The translations under genes were made by a program, and so were the position numbers. A stretch of 64,000 nt of DNA, taken from Sistotremastrum niveocremeum HHB9708 (Eukaryota > Basidiomycota > Agaricomycetes > Sistotremastrales > Sistotremastraceae). Positions within the stretch are counted from its first letter, which is position 1, and each line of letters begins with the position of its first letter. Below are positions 23,803 through 35,736 of this stretch, piece after piece. The stretch is from contig KV419395.1 in NCBI GenBank assembly GCA_001630475.1, positions 248,001 to 312,000 on the forward strand, given 5' to 3'. The notes beneath the pieces are model-generated. The model was not told where the DNA came from. It did no database searches and saw only the letters and a list, made by a program, of their open reading frames with translations.

Positions 23803-25146
23803 CTATAGACCAATTGCTTCTTCCTCTTCCTCGTCTCCAGAAACTTCTGCATTTTCTTGCCCAGCCTTCGCCATGAGTTGTGCCAGGTCTTGCTCTTCCG
23901 TCTCCGACACGGCTTTCGGCTGAAATGCAGATCGTCATGGTGAATTATAGCACATTTGACAAAAGGAAATCATTTCATACCTTCATTTTAATGACAAGAT
24001 TTCCACCTTCTTCTTCAATGGTACTCTGAATTTGCTCAATTGCGCGTTCTAATCGCTCAACAGCACCATGCTGGAATAACCCTAATTGAGGATCACGAGC
24101 TCAGATGACCAATCGTAAAACATACCTTGTCGCTTGCGTTTGTGTCCAGCACATACAGAGGTGGAGCGATCAGTTTAGCCTTAATCGGGACCCCTTCGCT
24201 ACTGACTGCCTCGCCTGCCTTTAGTGCCCGTTTGATAGCGTCGATGCCCGCCGGTGTGTAGCACGTGAGTTCGATATCGGCACGCAGTTTGATGGGTTGT
24301 GGCGTCAAACGACGTGAAATAGTAGCCAATAATTGAGTGATTGTGGTCTCAGGGGGTCGTGTTGAGAGTGAGTTAAAGACTGTATCCGGTTCTCTGTGGA
24401 ATAAAGCAACATGTTGTGAGACAGCGAACCTCATTACTCGTAGCAAAAAAATACACTCACGTTAGTGCAAGTTTAAAGGCGTCGTACGGGTGCCCATATG
24501 TTTTTCCCAGCGGCCAGGCCACACTCTCATAAAGCGCCTCCAGGCGCTCTTCTTCACGCGATGTTTCTCCACCTCCTTCCATCACAGCGCCCACAGTCTC
24601 GGCCTCTTCCGCTTCGTCTTTCACTTCCTCCTCTGCCTTGGGTACCGCAGGGGTACCAGCTCCCGACGAGGGCAATTTTGACGATACGTGCCGCATGATG
24701 GATGCCACGGCTTTTGATTTTGTATAGCGTTCTTCACATTTGACAATGTCTTCAGGAGACACGCGACGTTTTGATAAATCAATATAGCCTGTGAACATGA
24801 TATTATAAGATCGTCGCATCAATCGGCCGAAAGGATGGTGGCAGAGATGAAAACTAACCCTTCTCCTTGTCGACACGCAGGACTACGACAACCTCATTCC
24901 TGCCCACACGGATGAGCTTCTGTATACTTCGAATCCGACGTCTCGAGAGCTCAGAGAGTAATATCATACCCTCGATACCGTCGTATTCGAGCTGTTCGCA
25001 ATATTTGAGCATCCTCGCCAGTCACCCTGAATAGAATATACGATGATGCGCACCAGTTTGACGTAAGCTCCCATCTCTGCAATCTGCCTCACTTGCACCA
25101 TGACGAGCTCATCGACCTCAGGATATCGCTGTTGATAGTAACGCAT
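23803..25146 (-). CDS. SUI2: Translation initiation factor eIF2, alpha subunit
   Basis: Six exons (25146-25054, 24991-24859, 24788-24461, 24393-24126, 24070-23981, 23919-23803) give about 342 residues. The start [20 protein letters not shown] opens the S1 domain. [20 protein letters not shown] carries the serine that Gcn2-type kinases phosphorylate (Ser51 in the family). [20 protein letters not shown] follows. The helical domain ends with [20 protein letters not shown], and the C-terminal alpha-beta domain has [20 protein letters not shown]. The tail is acidic ([11 protein letters not shown]). An acidic insert of roughly 40 residues between VSSKLPSS and [10 protein letters not shown] makes it longer than yeast Sui2 (304 residues). 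Role: delivery of initiator tRNA to the 40S subunit and target of the integrated stress response. Confidence 0.93.
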
Positions 25147-25389
25147 GGTAGAAACTTGCCGCACCCAGGTGGGAGCAAAAGACGGACGCTCAGAAAGATT
25201 TTAGTGGAGTCAAAGAGCGAATCAGCGGAGCTAGAATGTTGAGCCTCGCTCCGGACTATCCCGGTCCTAGAAAAAAAATCCGACGTTTCCTCGTCGAACA
25301 AGATTGATTCCGCTCACAGCACAGAACATAGATAATATTACAGTATTAATAGCGACAAAATAATCACATCAAAAACCGTTGAACCCCAA

Positions 25390-28025
25390 TCAAGCCTTGC
25401 CAATCCGTCCCTTCCTCGGCGGTGCTGCAAGCCACTCTTCATCAGTTGGGGAACCGCTGGATTTCGACTGGCTTCCTTTGGGCGTATGGAATTTCTCAGG
25501 CTTCTTCGTTTCGTCCCATTCTAGGAGCAAGGGTAAGGGACCATTAGTGAGTTCGCCAAATACTCCCCGGCGCTTTTCTTTCCCCTTCGACCTTGGGCGT
25601 TTCTTGTCATCTTTCGAAACTTGCGGAGATGCTGATGATCTTGCGCTATGCGAGGTCCGCCGAGATTTCTTACGAGGTTGATACGCCACGCCTTCGCGGA
25701 TGGCCGTCTCGATTTCCAATATTCTGGACGAAATTAAATGAAGCCATCGACAACACGACAAGACTCACCTCTCGGCTAAATTTGAGTTCTCGGGTAGATA
25801 AACGGCGGCTTTCTTGTACATCTCCAGTGCACCCTTCAAGTCCGATCTAAATTTGACTTTAGAGGCTGAATCTTCAATAATCTATGAAATCTCACCTATC
25901 GCCGAGATCACGACCCAGTGCGACATAAGCGCGCGCTGTCTTTCTCTTGGATACAGGGCTCAGGACCTCGGCCAACGGTTGTTGATGTTTCGTTGCACTT
26001 GATCAGCAGTCAGGCTTCATGGGTCCAACACATGGGAGGGTACTCACTACTGCTGTTCCAGCGCCTTCACTTCTTCCAGTCGGTTGATCAACTCGTTTTC
26101 CAGATCCGCATGCTTCTTAAGTATTGGGTCAAGGAGTTCCGAGGGCAATGTGACCTTCGCCGGGGATCCGGGAGTCATCTGTAACTCGACTTCCCTCATC
26201 TCCTCATCTTCTTCCGCTTCTCGTCTTTTCTGCTCGGCAAGTGCCTTCTCGCGTTCTTCCAGTCGACGGGCCACCTCTTCTTCGACGCGTTTATTAATCT
26301 GAAAAAATGTAAATGATGCTGTGGTTGGCGGTGTCAAGAATTGTGGGCACACCCTTTCTTCGATTTCCTTCTCGGACAATCCCACATTGGTTGATGCACT
26401 CGGGAACGCGGCGCTAGTTCGCCGGTTTGCTCGAGGAGCTGGTATGCCACTAGGTATTCCGAAGGGCTGGTAGCCAAATGAGGGTTGTGGAATTAATGAT
26501 GATGGACCTGCGGCCTGTGACTGAGAATATACGCGTTTTGGGGGTGGTGCAGCTGATGGCAATTGTGAGCTCTCAAGGGCATCGAAAACGAGGCTGACGC
26601 ACCGCGTTCATTCACAACAGGTTTATTCTCGATTTTTTCGGCCATAGATGCAAATCTCAATGTGCTGATTGTGTCTGCCTGAAACTTGGCGCCAGGCGCC
26701 AGGTTGCAAATCAAGACTCCTACTGATGATCCGCCTAGTGCGTCTTTCAGAATCCGAGTGAGTTTAGAATCCCTGTACGGTATTCGCGCGTTCGGGTCCT
26801 GATCTGACTTAGCCTCAACCCGATTAAAACCAAAACAGTGTTACCTTTGATTTGTCGTTGAGCGCTTTGACGACCATCGCTAAAGTAGTCAAACTCTTAT
26901 TAATCGCCGCAGATTCTGCCATTCGTGACCGATCATTGCCAGTCAACTAAACTCGCGTGAATGATAATCTTGAATGACTGGATTTTATGCGGACCTTGTT
27001 ATTCTCGGATCCAGCCAAATCTACTAAATTAATCTTGCCCATACGAACTAGAGTATGATGTCAATATAACTTACTTGCTTGACTGAAGAGGGGACTTACT
27101 TTTGTCCGAAGTCGGATCATAGAACGAACCTGAAATTCCTAGAATTGCATGGGAACGAGAAGAGGCATGGTTGAGATCGGTCGACGCAACGCTGCGTGCT
27201 TTACAAGCAGTGCTTTTATACATTGAATTTCTGCCCCTCTTAAAGTCGAAGCCGGAGCTTACTTGTAAATCTGTGTGAATTCTTCTATGGTTTCGAAGGG
27301 TTTGTGGATGAGACCAGGGATATTGGTCTGTTCACCGTCAGTCCGAATATCTAATTTCGAACCCTATGAGAAGGCGAACATATTAGCCAAAGAGCACAGA
27401 ATGAGACGATAAACGTACATGCACGCGATTGAAGAGGTCATAAACATCATCCTTGTATACCTCCATGTAGGACACAGTAAACTGTGAGACCCTTCGAGCA
27501 GCTTCAGGCATCTGAGTTTTCAGCTTAATCATGCTCTGGAGTGACCGTAAAAATCGCGCAGTGGGCACATAGTGACTTCCTTACTTCAACGACGCGGGGG
27601 ATGATTCCGGGAGCGTCAGGATTTCCTTGCATTGTATGGGTCTTGCCGCTAGATGTCACACCATACGCAAATACAGTGACCATCTAAAAGCCAGTTCTCT
27701 CAGTGCGGACAGGTGGCATGAAGATAGCACTCACTAGTCCTTTGAATACCATGTCAAGTAGCGGTCGTACTTCTTTTTCGAATATCTGCTCCTGGGTGGC
27801 ATTTTGTCCATAACAGGATTTGAAACTTTGAACTCGACAGTCAGCTATATCACGTCTGAAAAAGCAGCGCAGAACACAGAATACACACGGAAATTTGAGC
27901 CCGCCTTTTGTCCCTTCTTTGACGATTATCGCGTCGCCAGTCTCAGAAATTGAGATACAGTCATCTTGAGCTTCTCCTTTCATCCATGGTCTTAATCGCG
28001 CTGAGACGGAAATCGCACTACTCAT
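25390..28025 (-). CDS. Kinesin-10-like (Kid/KIF22) motor protein
   Basis: The start at 28025 gives [17 protein letters not shown]. The motor domain follows over about nine short exons. It holds the P-loop [20 protein letters not shown], the segment [20 protein letters not shown], switch [10 protein letters not shown], switch [22 protein letters not shown], then [20 protein letters not shown] and [20 protein letters not shown]. The pattern of PGIIPRVVE and LAGSEDN-type switch II is closest to the chromokinesin Kid/KIF22. The tail has a coiled coil ([20 protein letters not shown]), an unexpected TPR-like stretch ([20 protein letters not shown]) and a basic nuclear-type end ([15 protein letters not shown]). 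Role inferred: moving chromosomes on spindle microtubules. Subfamily is less certain than the motor call. Confidence 0.82.
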
Positions 28026-28209
28026 TGCGGACCCAGATTGTCGAGCAGCGAAAGCTGGAGAGCTGATCGGGGGGTTCCGAATTCCGCGAAAGTCAACCCG
28101 AGTCACGCGTCGTGCACGTGATCTCGAACATTCACGCGACGAGCGCCTCCGCTCTCATCCTTCCAGCGTTCGCTGTCTTCCACTTCGCACTTCACAAGCG
28201 TACGCATCA
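28026..28209. promoter_or_regulatory. 184 bp divergent promoter with MCB-like sites
   Basis: This segment lies between the start codons of the kinesin-10-like and SOS7 genes. It contains a full MluI cell-cycle box ACGCGT (28105-28110), a CACGTG (28115-28120) and an ACGCG (28134-28138). MBF-type factors bind ACGCGT in yeasts to drive G1/S genes. Joint cell-cycle control of two mitotic genes is an inference. Confidence 0.5.
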
Positions 28210-29299
28210 ATGGCAACTGTGGTAGAGCGAGCCGAGTCACTCGCCACTCAGATCGAGGGAACGACACTATCACTCCATCAAGCACAAACCGATTATTCCA
28301 ATTACGACTTCTCCACACTTCCCGAATCTACACTTTCCATCAATCGCTCAGATCCCACTCTCGCCACACAGGACGTCGTCGCGTCCCTTACATATTTGAA
28401 AAAGCTCAAATTCCACTACACGGAACAATATGCCAAGGGACGATACACCCGAACTATCGTCTCTGATACAGATCCTGGGATAGATCAAAAGACGCATGAT
28501 GATCTACAAGCTTCCAATAGGGAGCTCAAATCCAAGCTGAAGGAGACCAAGGATCGTCTTGCTCAATCTTATCAGCAGATTCGACAGAAGGCCCCGCGCG
28601 TCGAAGAAGCTTTCAGCGCTTTACAGACGTCGTCTGCTCAAGCTCGGAAACTCGCGCAGGAGATCTTGGATGCTCAATTGGCCTTATCGAGATTGCGAGC
28701 GAGCTATCCAGAACCGAGGTTGAGTGTGGCGGCCGCTAGCACGAAGGCGGATGAACAGGTCGAGAGGATGCAGGAGATGGAGAACGAGGTTCAGAGCATG
28801 CAGACGAAGATCGGAGAGATGAAAGAGAAGAACAAGACAGCGATGAAACAGTTGGAACAGCTAAAGATGGAAAGGGCCCAGGCAGAACAGGAGTTAGATA
28901 GTCTCAAAGTCGAGGGAGATGAGGATCATAGGATTCTTGGACTTTACGACTGGTGCGTTGTTCACTGCCGTATGTTTTGCTGGTAGCAGCTAACCAGAGT
29001 GCAGGTTCTCGGCGTCCCTGACAATGCAGAAATCACTGCTGTCAATCGACTCAATTGAACACACTGCATCCAACGAACTGCGCATCACATACCTGCTCCC
29101 AGAACCCGTAACTCTTGCTCTAGTGTTCCAACCCAACACTCGTAACCTTGCGGCGGCCCAACTGGTGGACCCACCGCCTCAATTCGATACAGACATCACA
29201 GACCTGTTGGGTGTATTCCAGATGAATGGTGATGCGTCAGGATTCCTAACGGCTCTCCTCGCACGATTGCGACATATGAGGACGCAGAATGAGGCATGA
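28210..29299 (+). CDS. SOS7: Kinetochore protein Sos7-like
   Basis: Two exons (28210-28952, 29005-29299) give 345 residues. The N-terminal third has DVVASLTYLKKLKFHYTEQY then AKGRYTRTIVSDTDPGI, which resembles the conserved start of the fungal Sos7 family. A long coiled coil follows (LQASNRELKSKLKETKDRLA to MERAQAEQELDSLKVEG). A small globular C-terminal domain has LGLYDWFSASLTMQKSLLSI and PEPVTLALVFQPNTRNLAAA, much like RWD-type kinetochore domains. Known for the family: Sos7 binds Spc7/KNL1 in fission yeast and is the counterpart of Zwint/Kre28. It could instead be another coiled-coil RWD kinetochore subunit. It shares its promoter with a mitotic kinesin. Confidence 0.65.
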
Positions 29300-29504
29300 A
29301 GCTTGTAATTGTTGTTATACCATGCATGTATGTATCCAGGACGGATGTAATTCAGATATTGCGACGTTGCAGTAACGCAACCAAGAGTCGGATTCAGGTA
29401 CCTGCTTAGGGTCTCCACTCCAGGTGAATCAATTTCCGATATGACCCGGTCAAATGAAATAGGCCTCGCTCAGCGTATCGTTCCCCTCGTCCACGTTCGC
29501 CCCA

Positions 29505-29940
29505 ATGTCGATTTACCGTCCTGCACCTTACTTTGTATCAACACCCCCTCCGCCAGCGCCAGTCTACTACGGCTCGAATCGTGAGTCCGCTATCTTATCC
29601 CCGCGCTTGCAGAAATTCTGAAAAGAAGCCTTGTGCCTGTCACTCGTCGCTTAGATCATCCTCACCATCTCACACAATATGGTCCTGCCCAGCCCTACTA
29701 TATCCAACAGCCACCTATCGCACAGGCTCCTATGACTTATAGTACTAGTTATAGGAGGAGATCTTCTTCGTTGGGTAGTAGTCGAAGGCGCCGTAGAGGG
29801 AATGGCAATTCATGTCCTTGTTGTGGATGGTGCGTTATCGAATTCATGGACATTTCTCGAGGTCTTATCCGAGGATTTGCAGGTGTGCTGGTGCGGCGTT
29901 AGCTGCTTTGTGTGCTCCTTGCCTCTGCTGTTGCAATTGA
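29505..29940 (+). CDS. Small Tyr/Pro-rich protein with cysteine-rich (CYSTM-like) tail
   Basis: Three exons (29505-29580, 29655-29829, 29883-29940) give 102 residues. The N-terminus MSIYRPAPYFVSTPPPPAPV and a Tyr/Gln/Pro stretch precede a basic patch (YRRRSSSLGSSRRRRRGNG). The end is CPCCGWCAGAALAALCAPCL followed by CCCN. A short hydrophobic Ala/Leu core set in a cluster of about nine cysteines resembles the CYSTM module of small stress-related, tail-anchored eukaryotic proteins. Function is not established here. Confidence 0.6.
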
Positions 29941-30363
29941 CTATATGTTCCGAGGTCACTTATTGTATTCCCCGTGCTAATCTTCATCTTGTGTGTTCAC
30001 CCGAATCCAGCTTCGCTCTCTCAACCCGATAACCAACTCCAGAGACCCTGAAGTGGGTGATCGATGTTCGAACTCAACCATCCCCACAATCTCGAGACCT
30101 TTAAGCAGACCGAGAGGCTCGAGCGTCAGTTGAAGGCGCAGACGAGCTGTGCGGAATCCCCATCCAGTTCCCGAAAGTGAATCCGCGGCAGTGGCGATGG
30201 ATTGCATGGCTACACTCTCAATCAAGCTGCGGATATCGACACGACACCTGACCGGAGCTGCGTGACCTCCTCGGGGTCAACAGAGAAATGAAGAGACCTC
30301 TATGTTGACAGTCCATGCACTAGTAGCAAAATACGCGCGGGGCAAACGATCAGGGCGAGACCC
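29941..30363. other. Convergent 3' spacer
   Basis: 423 bp between the Cys-rich gene and the 3' end of the secreted-protein gene. No gene recognised. Confidence 0.4.
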
Positions 30364-31415
30364 TCAACTCATATCCAACAGAGCCGGGACGAGGTCAGAC
30401 TGGCTTTCCACTGCCCAAGTTTCCTGATTCTGCCCGTTGACACACCAGTCGGCATATGACCGACCGTCGTTGGGCCAGGTCTTGTAGATGTCCAACGCAA
30501 CTCTTTCCCTCTGCCAAAACAAGGAAACCATAAGGCCGTGTACGGAATGAAGAGAAGAAGTCTTACGAATGCCCGTTGGGTCGCAGACGCCGGATCAACA
30601 CGTTCATCATCGCCGAAATCAACGAGATGAACCTGAGAGATATCGTCGGAGAATACGGCTCGTGTGAAGGAAATGTTGTGATATATTCCGTGTCGAGCGA
30701 CTAAATCAATGATTTCATTGAAAACAGGCTCGTATATTCGTTCGACAACCTAGAGCAGAATGAATAGATGGGCAAAGCCGAAAGCGAGCAAGGGACATAC
30801 CGCGTCGCATGCGTGTCGACTGTGTTTGTAGGCGGCTTTGAAGGCTTTAGTCTTGGTCAAAAGATGGCCGGGCTTTTTCTCCATAGCAATCCACCTCCTG
30901 CCATCGTACTGATCAAACAAGACGAACTGACCGATCTTGTATTCGATATGAATATGCAGGTGCTCGTTCGAATAGGGACGAAGGACGAGCCTCTTTCAGA
31001 TTGTCGATCTCACGTTCGATTTCGAAACCCCACCACCAAATGTAGAATTGCTTGATGACTATTGTAGAGTTCAATGGCGGCCAGAAGACATCATAGTATT
31101 CGCCCGTTCGACCGGACCAGAGATATTTGCCCACAGTGAGGTTGTGGCCCCCTAGAACGACGGGTTTGCCTGGCCACGATATGAAGAGATGTTAACGGTG
31201 AGGAGCGTAATGAGACGAACCTTCCTCATGATATGGGACGCCATAAGGACCATTGATGAGATATCTATCAGTCTCGAAGAGAGTGGATAAGAAGACGAAG
31301 ATGCCGAACTAGTCGGTACCTGTGAAGATGACGAGAGTGGTCGGGCATGTGCGAAGATGGAGACGAGCACGTTTATCAGCAGAAGATAGAGGGGACCAGC
31401 ACGTGGAGATGGCAT
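30364..31415 (-). CDS. Secreted kinase-fold-like protein, frame interrupted
   Basis: The N-terminus MPSPRAGPLYLLLINVLVSI then FAHARPLSSSS fits a cleaved signal peptide. Later exons read YLINGPYGVPYHEEGKPVVL, GGHNLTVGKYLWSGRTGEYY, STIVIKQFYIWWWGFEIERE, then HLHIHIEYKIGQFVLFDQYD, EKKPGHLLTKTKAFKAAYKH and RHGIYHNISFTRAVFSDDIS. VHLVDFGDDE follows, and the end is ESQSDLVPALLDMS. The pair HNISFTRAVF and LVDFGD resembles the catalytic and DFG-like loops of fungal kinase-like proteins, but with an asparagine where the catalytic aspartate would sit. Between about 30958 and 31000 the frame shifts by one base and I found no splice pair that explains it, so the gene may be disrupted or the sequence may hold an error. 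An in-frame upstream extension to 31592 exists, but the chosen start gives the best signal peptide. Confidence 0.6.
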
Positions 31416-31718
31416 TGTCGTCGAGCGGTCGTGGATGTAACTAGGAGCGGCCAAGATTGATCCATATGGGGTTGATCCGTAGTAAACGAATAATAGCGGA
31501 CAAGGACAATAAGAGACGAGCATCAGACGAGTCTTGTCGAGAATATTCATTGTTGTTAACAAGGCCAGTTCCGAGTGCATTGTCATAGTCACCGTCCGCT
31601 ATTGTGTTGCGATGCCGCTTTGATCTTGTCTCTCGCTAAACGTCTCAACTACAAGACCGCGCTCCCTTTTACTCTCAGCTCCCATTCCTTCTCTTCCCCT
31701 CACTCATTATCCTAACTA

Positions 31719-33203
<1,485 letters not shown>

Positions 33204-33328
33204 ATGATCGATTTTGTGCATCCTACCCGTAATCTTGTTTCTTTCGCATTTTTGTATTATGTATCTTCCCCTCTTCATCCCATTCCATCACGTTACAGTT
33301 TCTGTGCAATGATACGGTTGATACCCTG

Positions 33329-33346
33329 AACCCTAATGTTAGGGTT
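33329..33346. repeat. Inverted telomere-like palindrome
   Basis: AACCCTAA, a TG spacer and TTAGGGTT form an 18 bp perfect inverted repeat of the fungal telomere unit TTAGGG. It sits immediately left of the transposon and its last TTA overlaps the target duplication. Confidence 0.6.
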
Positions 33347-33348
33347 TA

Positions 33349-34508
33349 GAGCCCGTTCGGCGCGTTGTGAACTTTTGGCCGCGCCCACCAAAAAAGTTCG
33401 CAACATGTCGCGTCAGTATTTTTTCGCAATAGTTTGTAGATTTTCGCAATGTACCTGTTCGGTGCATCATTCGCAACGTCAAGTTGCAACTCGAAAAGTT
33501 CGCAACACTATCAAATCCGGACTCGGGCTCTGAGTCAAAGTACGTTTTGGCCCAACCCAACCCCACAGGCTACAGCGGGCACATTCCCCCAACACTCAAA
33601 CTGGCCCCAACTGTTTCAATGATATTCCAAGGGCTGCTGCTGCTGGAGAAACCCACAATGCTGATGAAGAAGATGTAGCAGGAATTTCCAAAGACAAATT
33701 GAAAGCACATTGTGCTCAGGTAGCTCGGACTCCATAGGTATTAGAATGTGTAGCGTGATGTCCGGCAGCACCATCTATGAATTAATAGATAATATAGTCA
33801 TTGTTAAGAGCTTTGCGATACCACAGATTGATGATCCCTCCACATTGCCCCAGCCATTGCATCCCTCCAATCATCTGCTTTGTCCGATCCCATATCCTCG
33901 CCCGCACATCCATCCTCGTACCGAGCCTGGTCCTCCGCTGCATCTTCTGAATCAACCGGCTTGATGTGGATTTCGGATGGGGCGGAGGCGACAGGAAGTG
34001 TGATAGAGAGTTGTTGTAGAAGGATCCACAAAGGAGGCCTTCCGTGGAGGCCGATGGGCTGTGTCGAAGCCACGGAGACGCGTACAACGAGCAAGTTGAC
34101 AGAGTAGACGGTGATGCGTGCCAAGAGTGTCGTGCATCCTTCACGGATGGCCGTCCAAGAGCTCGTCCAAGACCTCCCTGCTCCAAGCATCGCCTCGTAG
34201 GATGGACATATGGACCGGCTTGAGTATTGTGCAACTGCCAGTGTAGCTGCAGCAATATTATGACGAGTTGTTAATGAGTATCTTTTGTCTTTAGGTGGCT
34301 TTCGTTTTTATAAATCTTGTATCCAATTTTGAAGCTGAGTAGAAGTCGTAGAGATAACAGCCATTGTTAACGTGCACAATGTACTATCGAACAGCTAGTC
34401 ATATGTTGCGAACAAAATTAGCGCAATGCGGTTTCTGCGATGTCCGCGCGACGGAAACTGCAGTTTATTTTCGCAACAACATTTTGGCGCAACGCGCCGA
34501 ACGGGCTC
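33349..34508. mobile_element. 1160 bp non-autonomous DNA transposon, PIF/Harbinger-like
   Basis: Perfect 19 bp terminal inverted repeats start GAGCCCGTTCGGC (33349-33367 and 34490-34508). TTA flanks both ends (33346-33348 and 34509-34511), the 3 bp duplication typical of PIF/Harbinger elements. The left subterminal region carries repeated TTCGCAAY words (near 33397, 33423, 33443, 33470 and 33499). The right end carries GTTCGCAAC in inverted orientation (34404-34412) and TTTCGCAAC (34469-34477). Such subterminal arrays are usually transposase binding sites. No transposase is encoded. A minus-strand open frame of 128 codons (33804-34190) has a normal-looking acidic composition but no known domain, and may be filler or captured sequence. 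The identical TIRs suggest a fairly recent insertion. Confidence 0.8.
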
Positions 34509-34511
34509 TTA

Positions 34512-35162
34512 CAGTTTAGGGTCTTGTGACTGCAAAGTAGAATAGTATCGACATTGTTTTGATAGAATTCTATTTGTTTATGGCCGGTGCCAGTAACTCA
34601 GTCTGTTACCAGATCTGCAGACTTTCCTGACACCAGGTGGAAGGGTTACCCTCCTTAAGGAAGCACGGAATCAAGATGGGATCTCAGTTGCAGGCGCCCG
34701 TTGTCGATCATGATGCATGATCAGTGCCTGGGCCTTGTCAGCGTTGCTTTTATGCCACCAGACAACAGCAGTCTTGTTCAGACTTCAGCTTGCTATTGTC
34801 CTTGCATTCCGTCGGTTGGCAGCCATCAGGCTTTATCAAAAACGATACAAAGGGCGTCGTGAAAGCGTCTTGTTGTCAAGCCGTCTGACAGTCGAGGCAT
34901 GATATCGATTGATGGCACCAGAGCTGTCAAACTAAATGAACTTCGATAATTAGACGCACGCGGGAATTTGCATGCTTGCACTTTCACCATCTAGGGTCGA
35001 AGGAGGCGTGTAGAGCAATGATGTAGTAGAGCGATGTATTGGGAAAGCGAATAGCGAATAGGCCGTTAGATGAGTGTATACGAGGGAAAATGAAACAGTG
35101 GTGATCATACAGGTCGTAAAAGGTTTGTACAGTACAAGAGAGTACAAGGTCCGTGAGGCAGA
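34512..35162. other. Intergenic region right of the transposon
   Basis: 650 bp with no recognised gene. It probably includes the 3' UTR of the small membrane protein gene. Confidence 0.4.
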
Positions 35163-35736
35163 TCAGAAACCGAACAATGCCAATGGCATGCGGGGAACGT
35201 CCCCTTTTCGTGGTGGAGGTTGGCTTTCACCGTGCAGTCGGACTAGCTCGACGCGGAGGAGATGTGCGAGGACAACGAGTAATAACTGTGTGAATGGGTC
35301 AGTCAAGTAACACGGTTTCTGTAGAGTTACCCGACTTACGAAGGTTGAGAAGCTGAGAAGGTACCACATTTCTACCGAGCCCATAGCGAGACCAGACTGC
35401 ATCAGACCAGAGGGCATGAGCAATCTTGAGAAGGTGAACGGGATGACTTCATAAGGTGTGTGTTGGGGGTCGGTGAAGTCGGACATGAAGGCGAGGAGAG
35501 GAGGGATGACGATGGCTATCAGGAATCGTAGACCCCATGTGAACTGTTGCACTTAGCTGGCGTTCATAGCACACGTCGACGGGACTCACGTTCGACAGAT
35601 GGTCATCTTCGGTTCGTAATTTTGGGATGGGTAGAACCTCGACGCCTCTGTACCAGCCCTCGTTATCGAGCAGCTTGTACTGATGCTTGATGGGTTCGTA
35701 GTCGATAGCAGAGTGCGAGGATGGGGCCAAAGCCAT
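35163..35736 (-). CDS. Small multi-pass membrane protein, unknown
   Basis: Three exons (35736-35591, 35543-35340, 35285-35163, edges within a base or two) give about 155 residues. A soluble N-terminus (MALAPSSHSAIDYEPIKHQY, YRGVEVLPIPKLR) is followed by hydrophobic segments FTWGLRFLIAIVIPPLLAFM, SGLAMGSVEMWYLLSFSTF and LLLVVLAHLL, then a polar tail ending PRMPLALFGF. Two to three membrane spans are likely. I do not recognise the family. It is divergent from the P5B ATPase gene, with 430 bp between starts. Confidence 0.6.
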
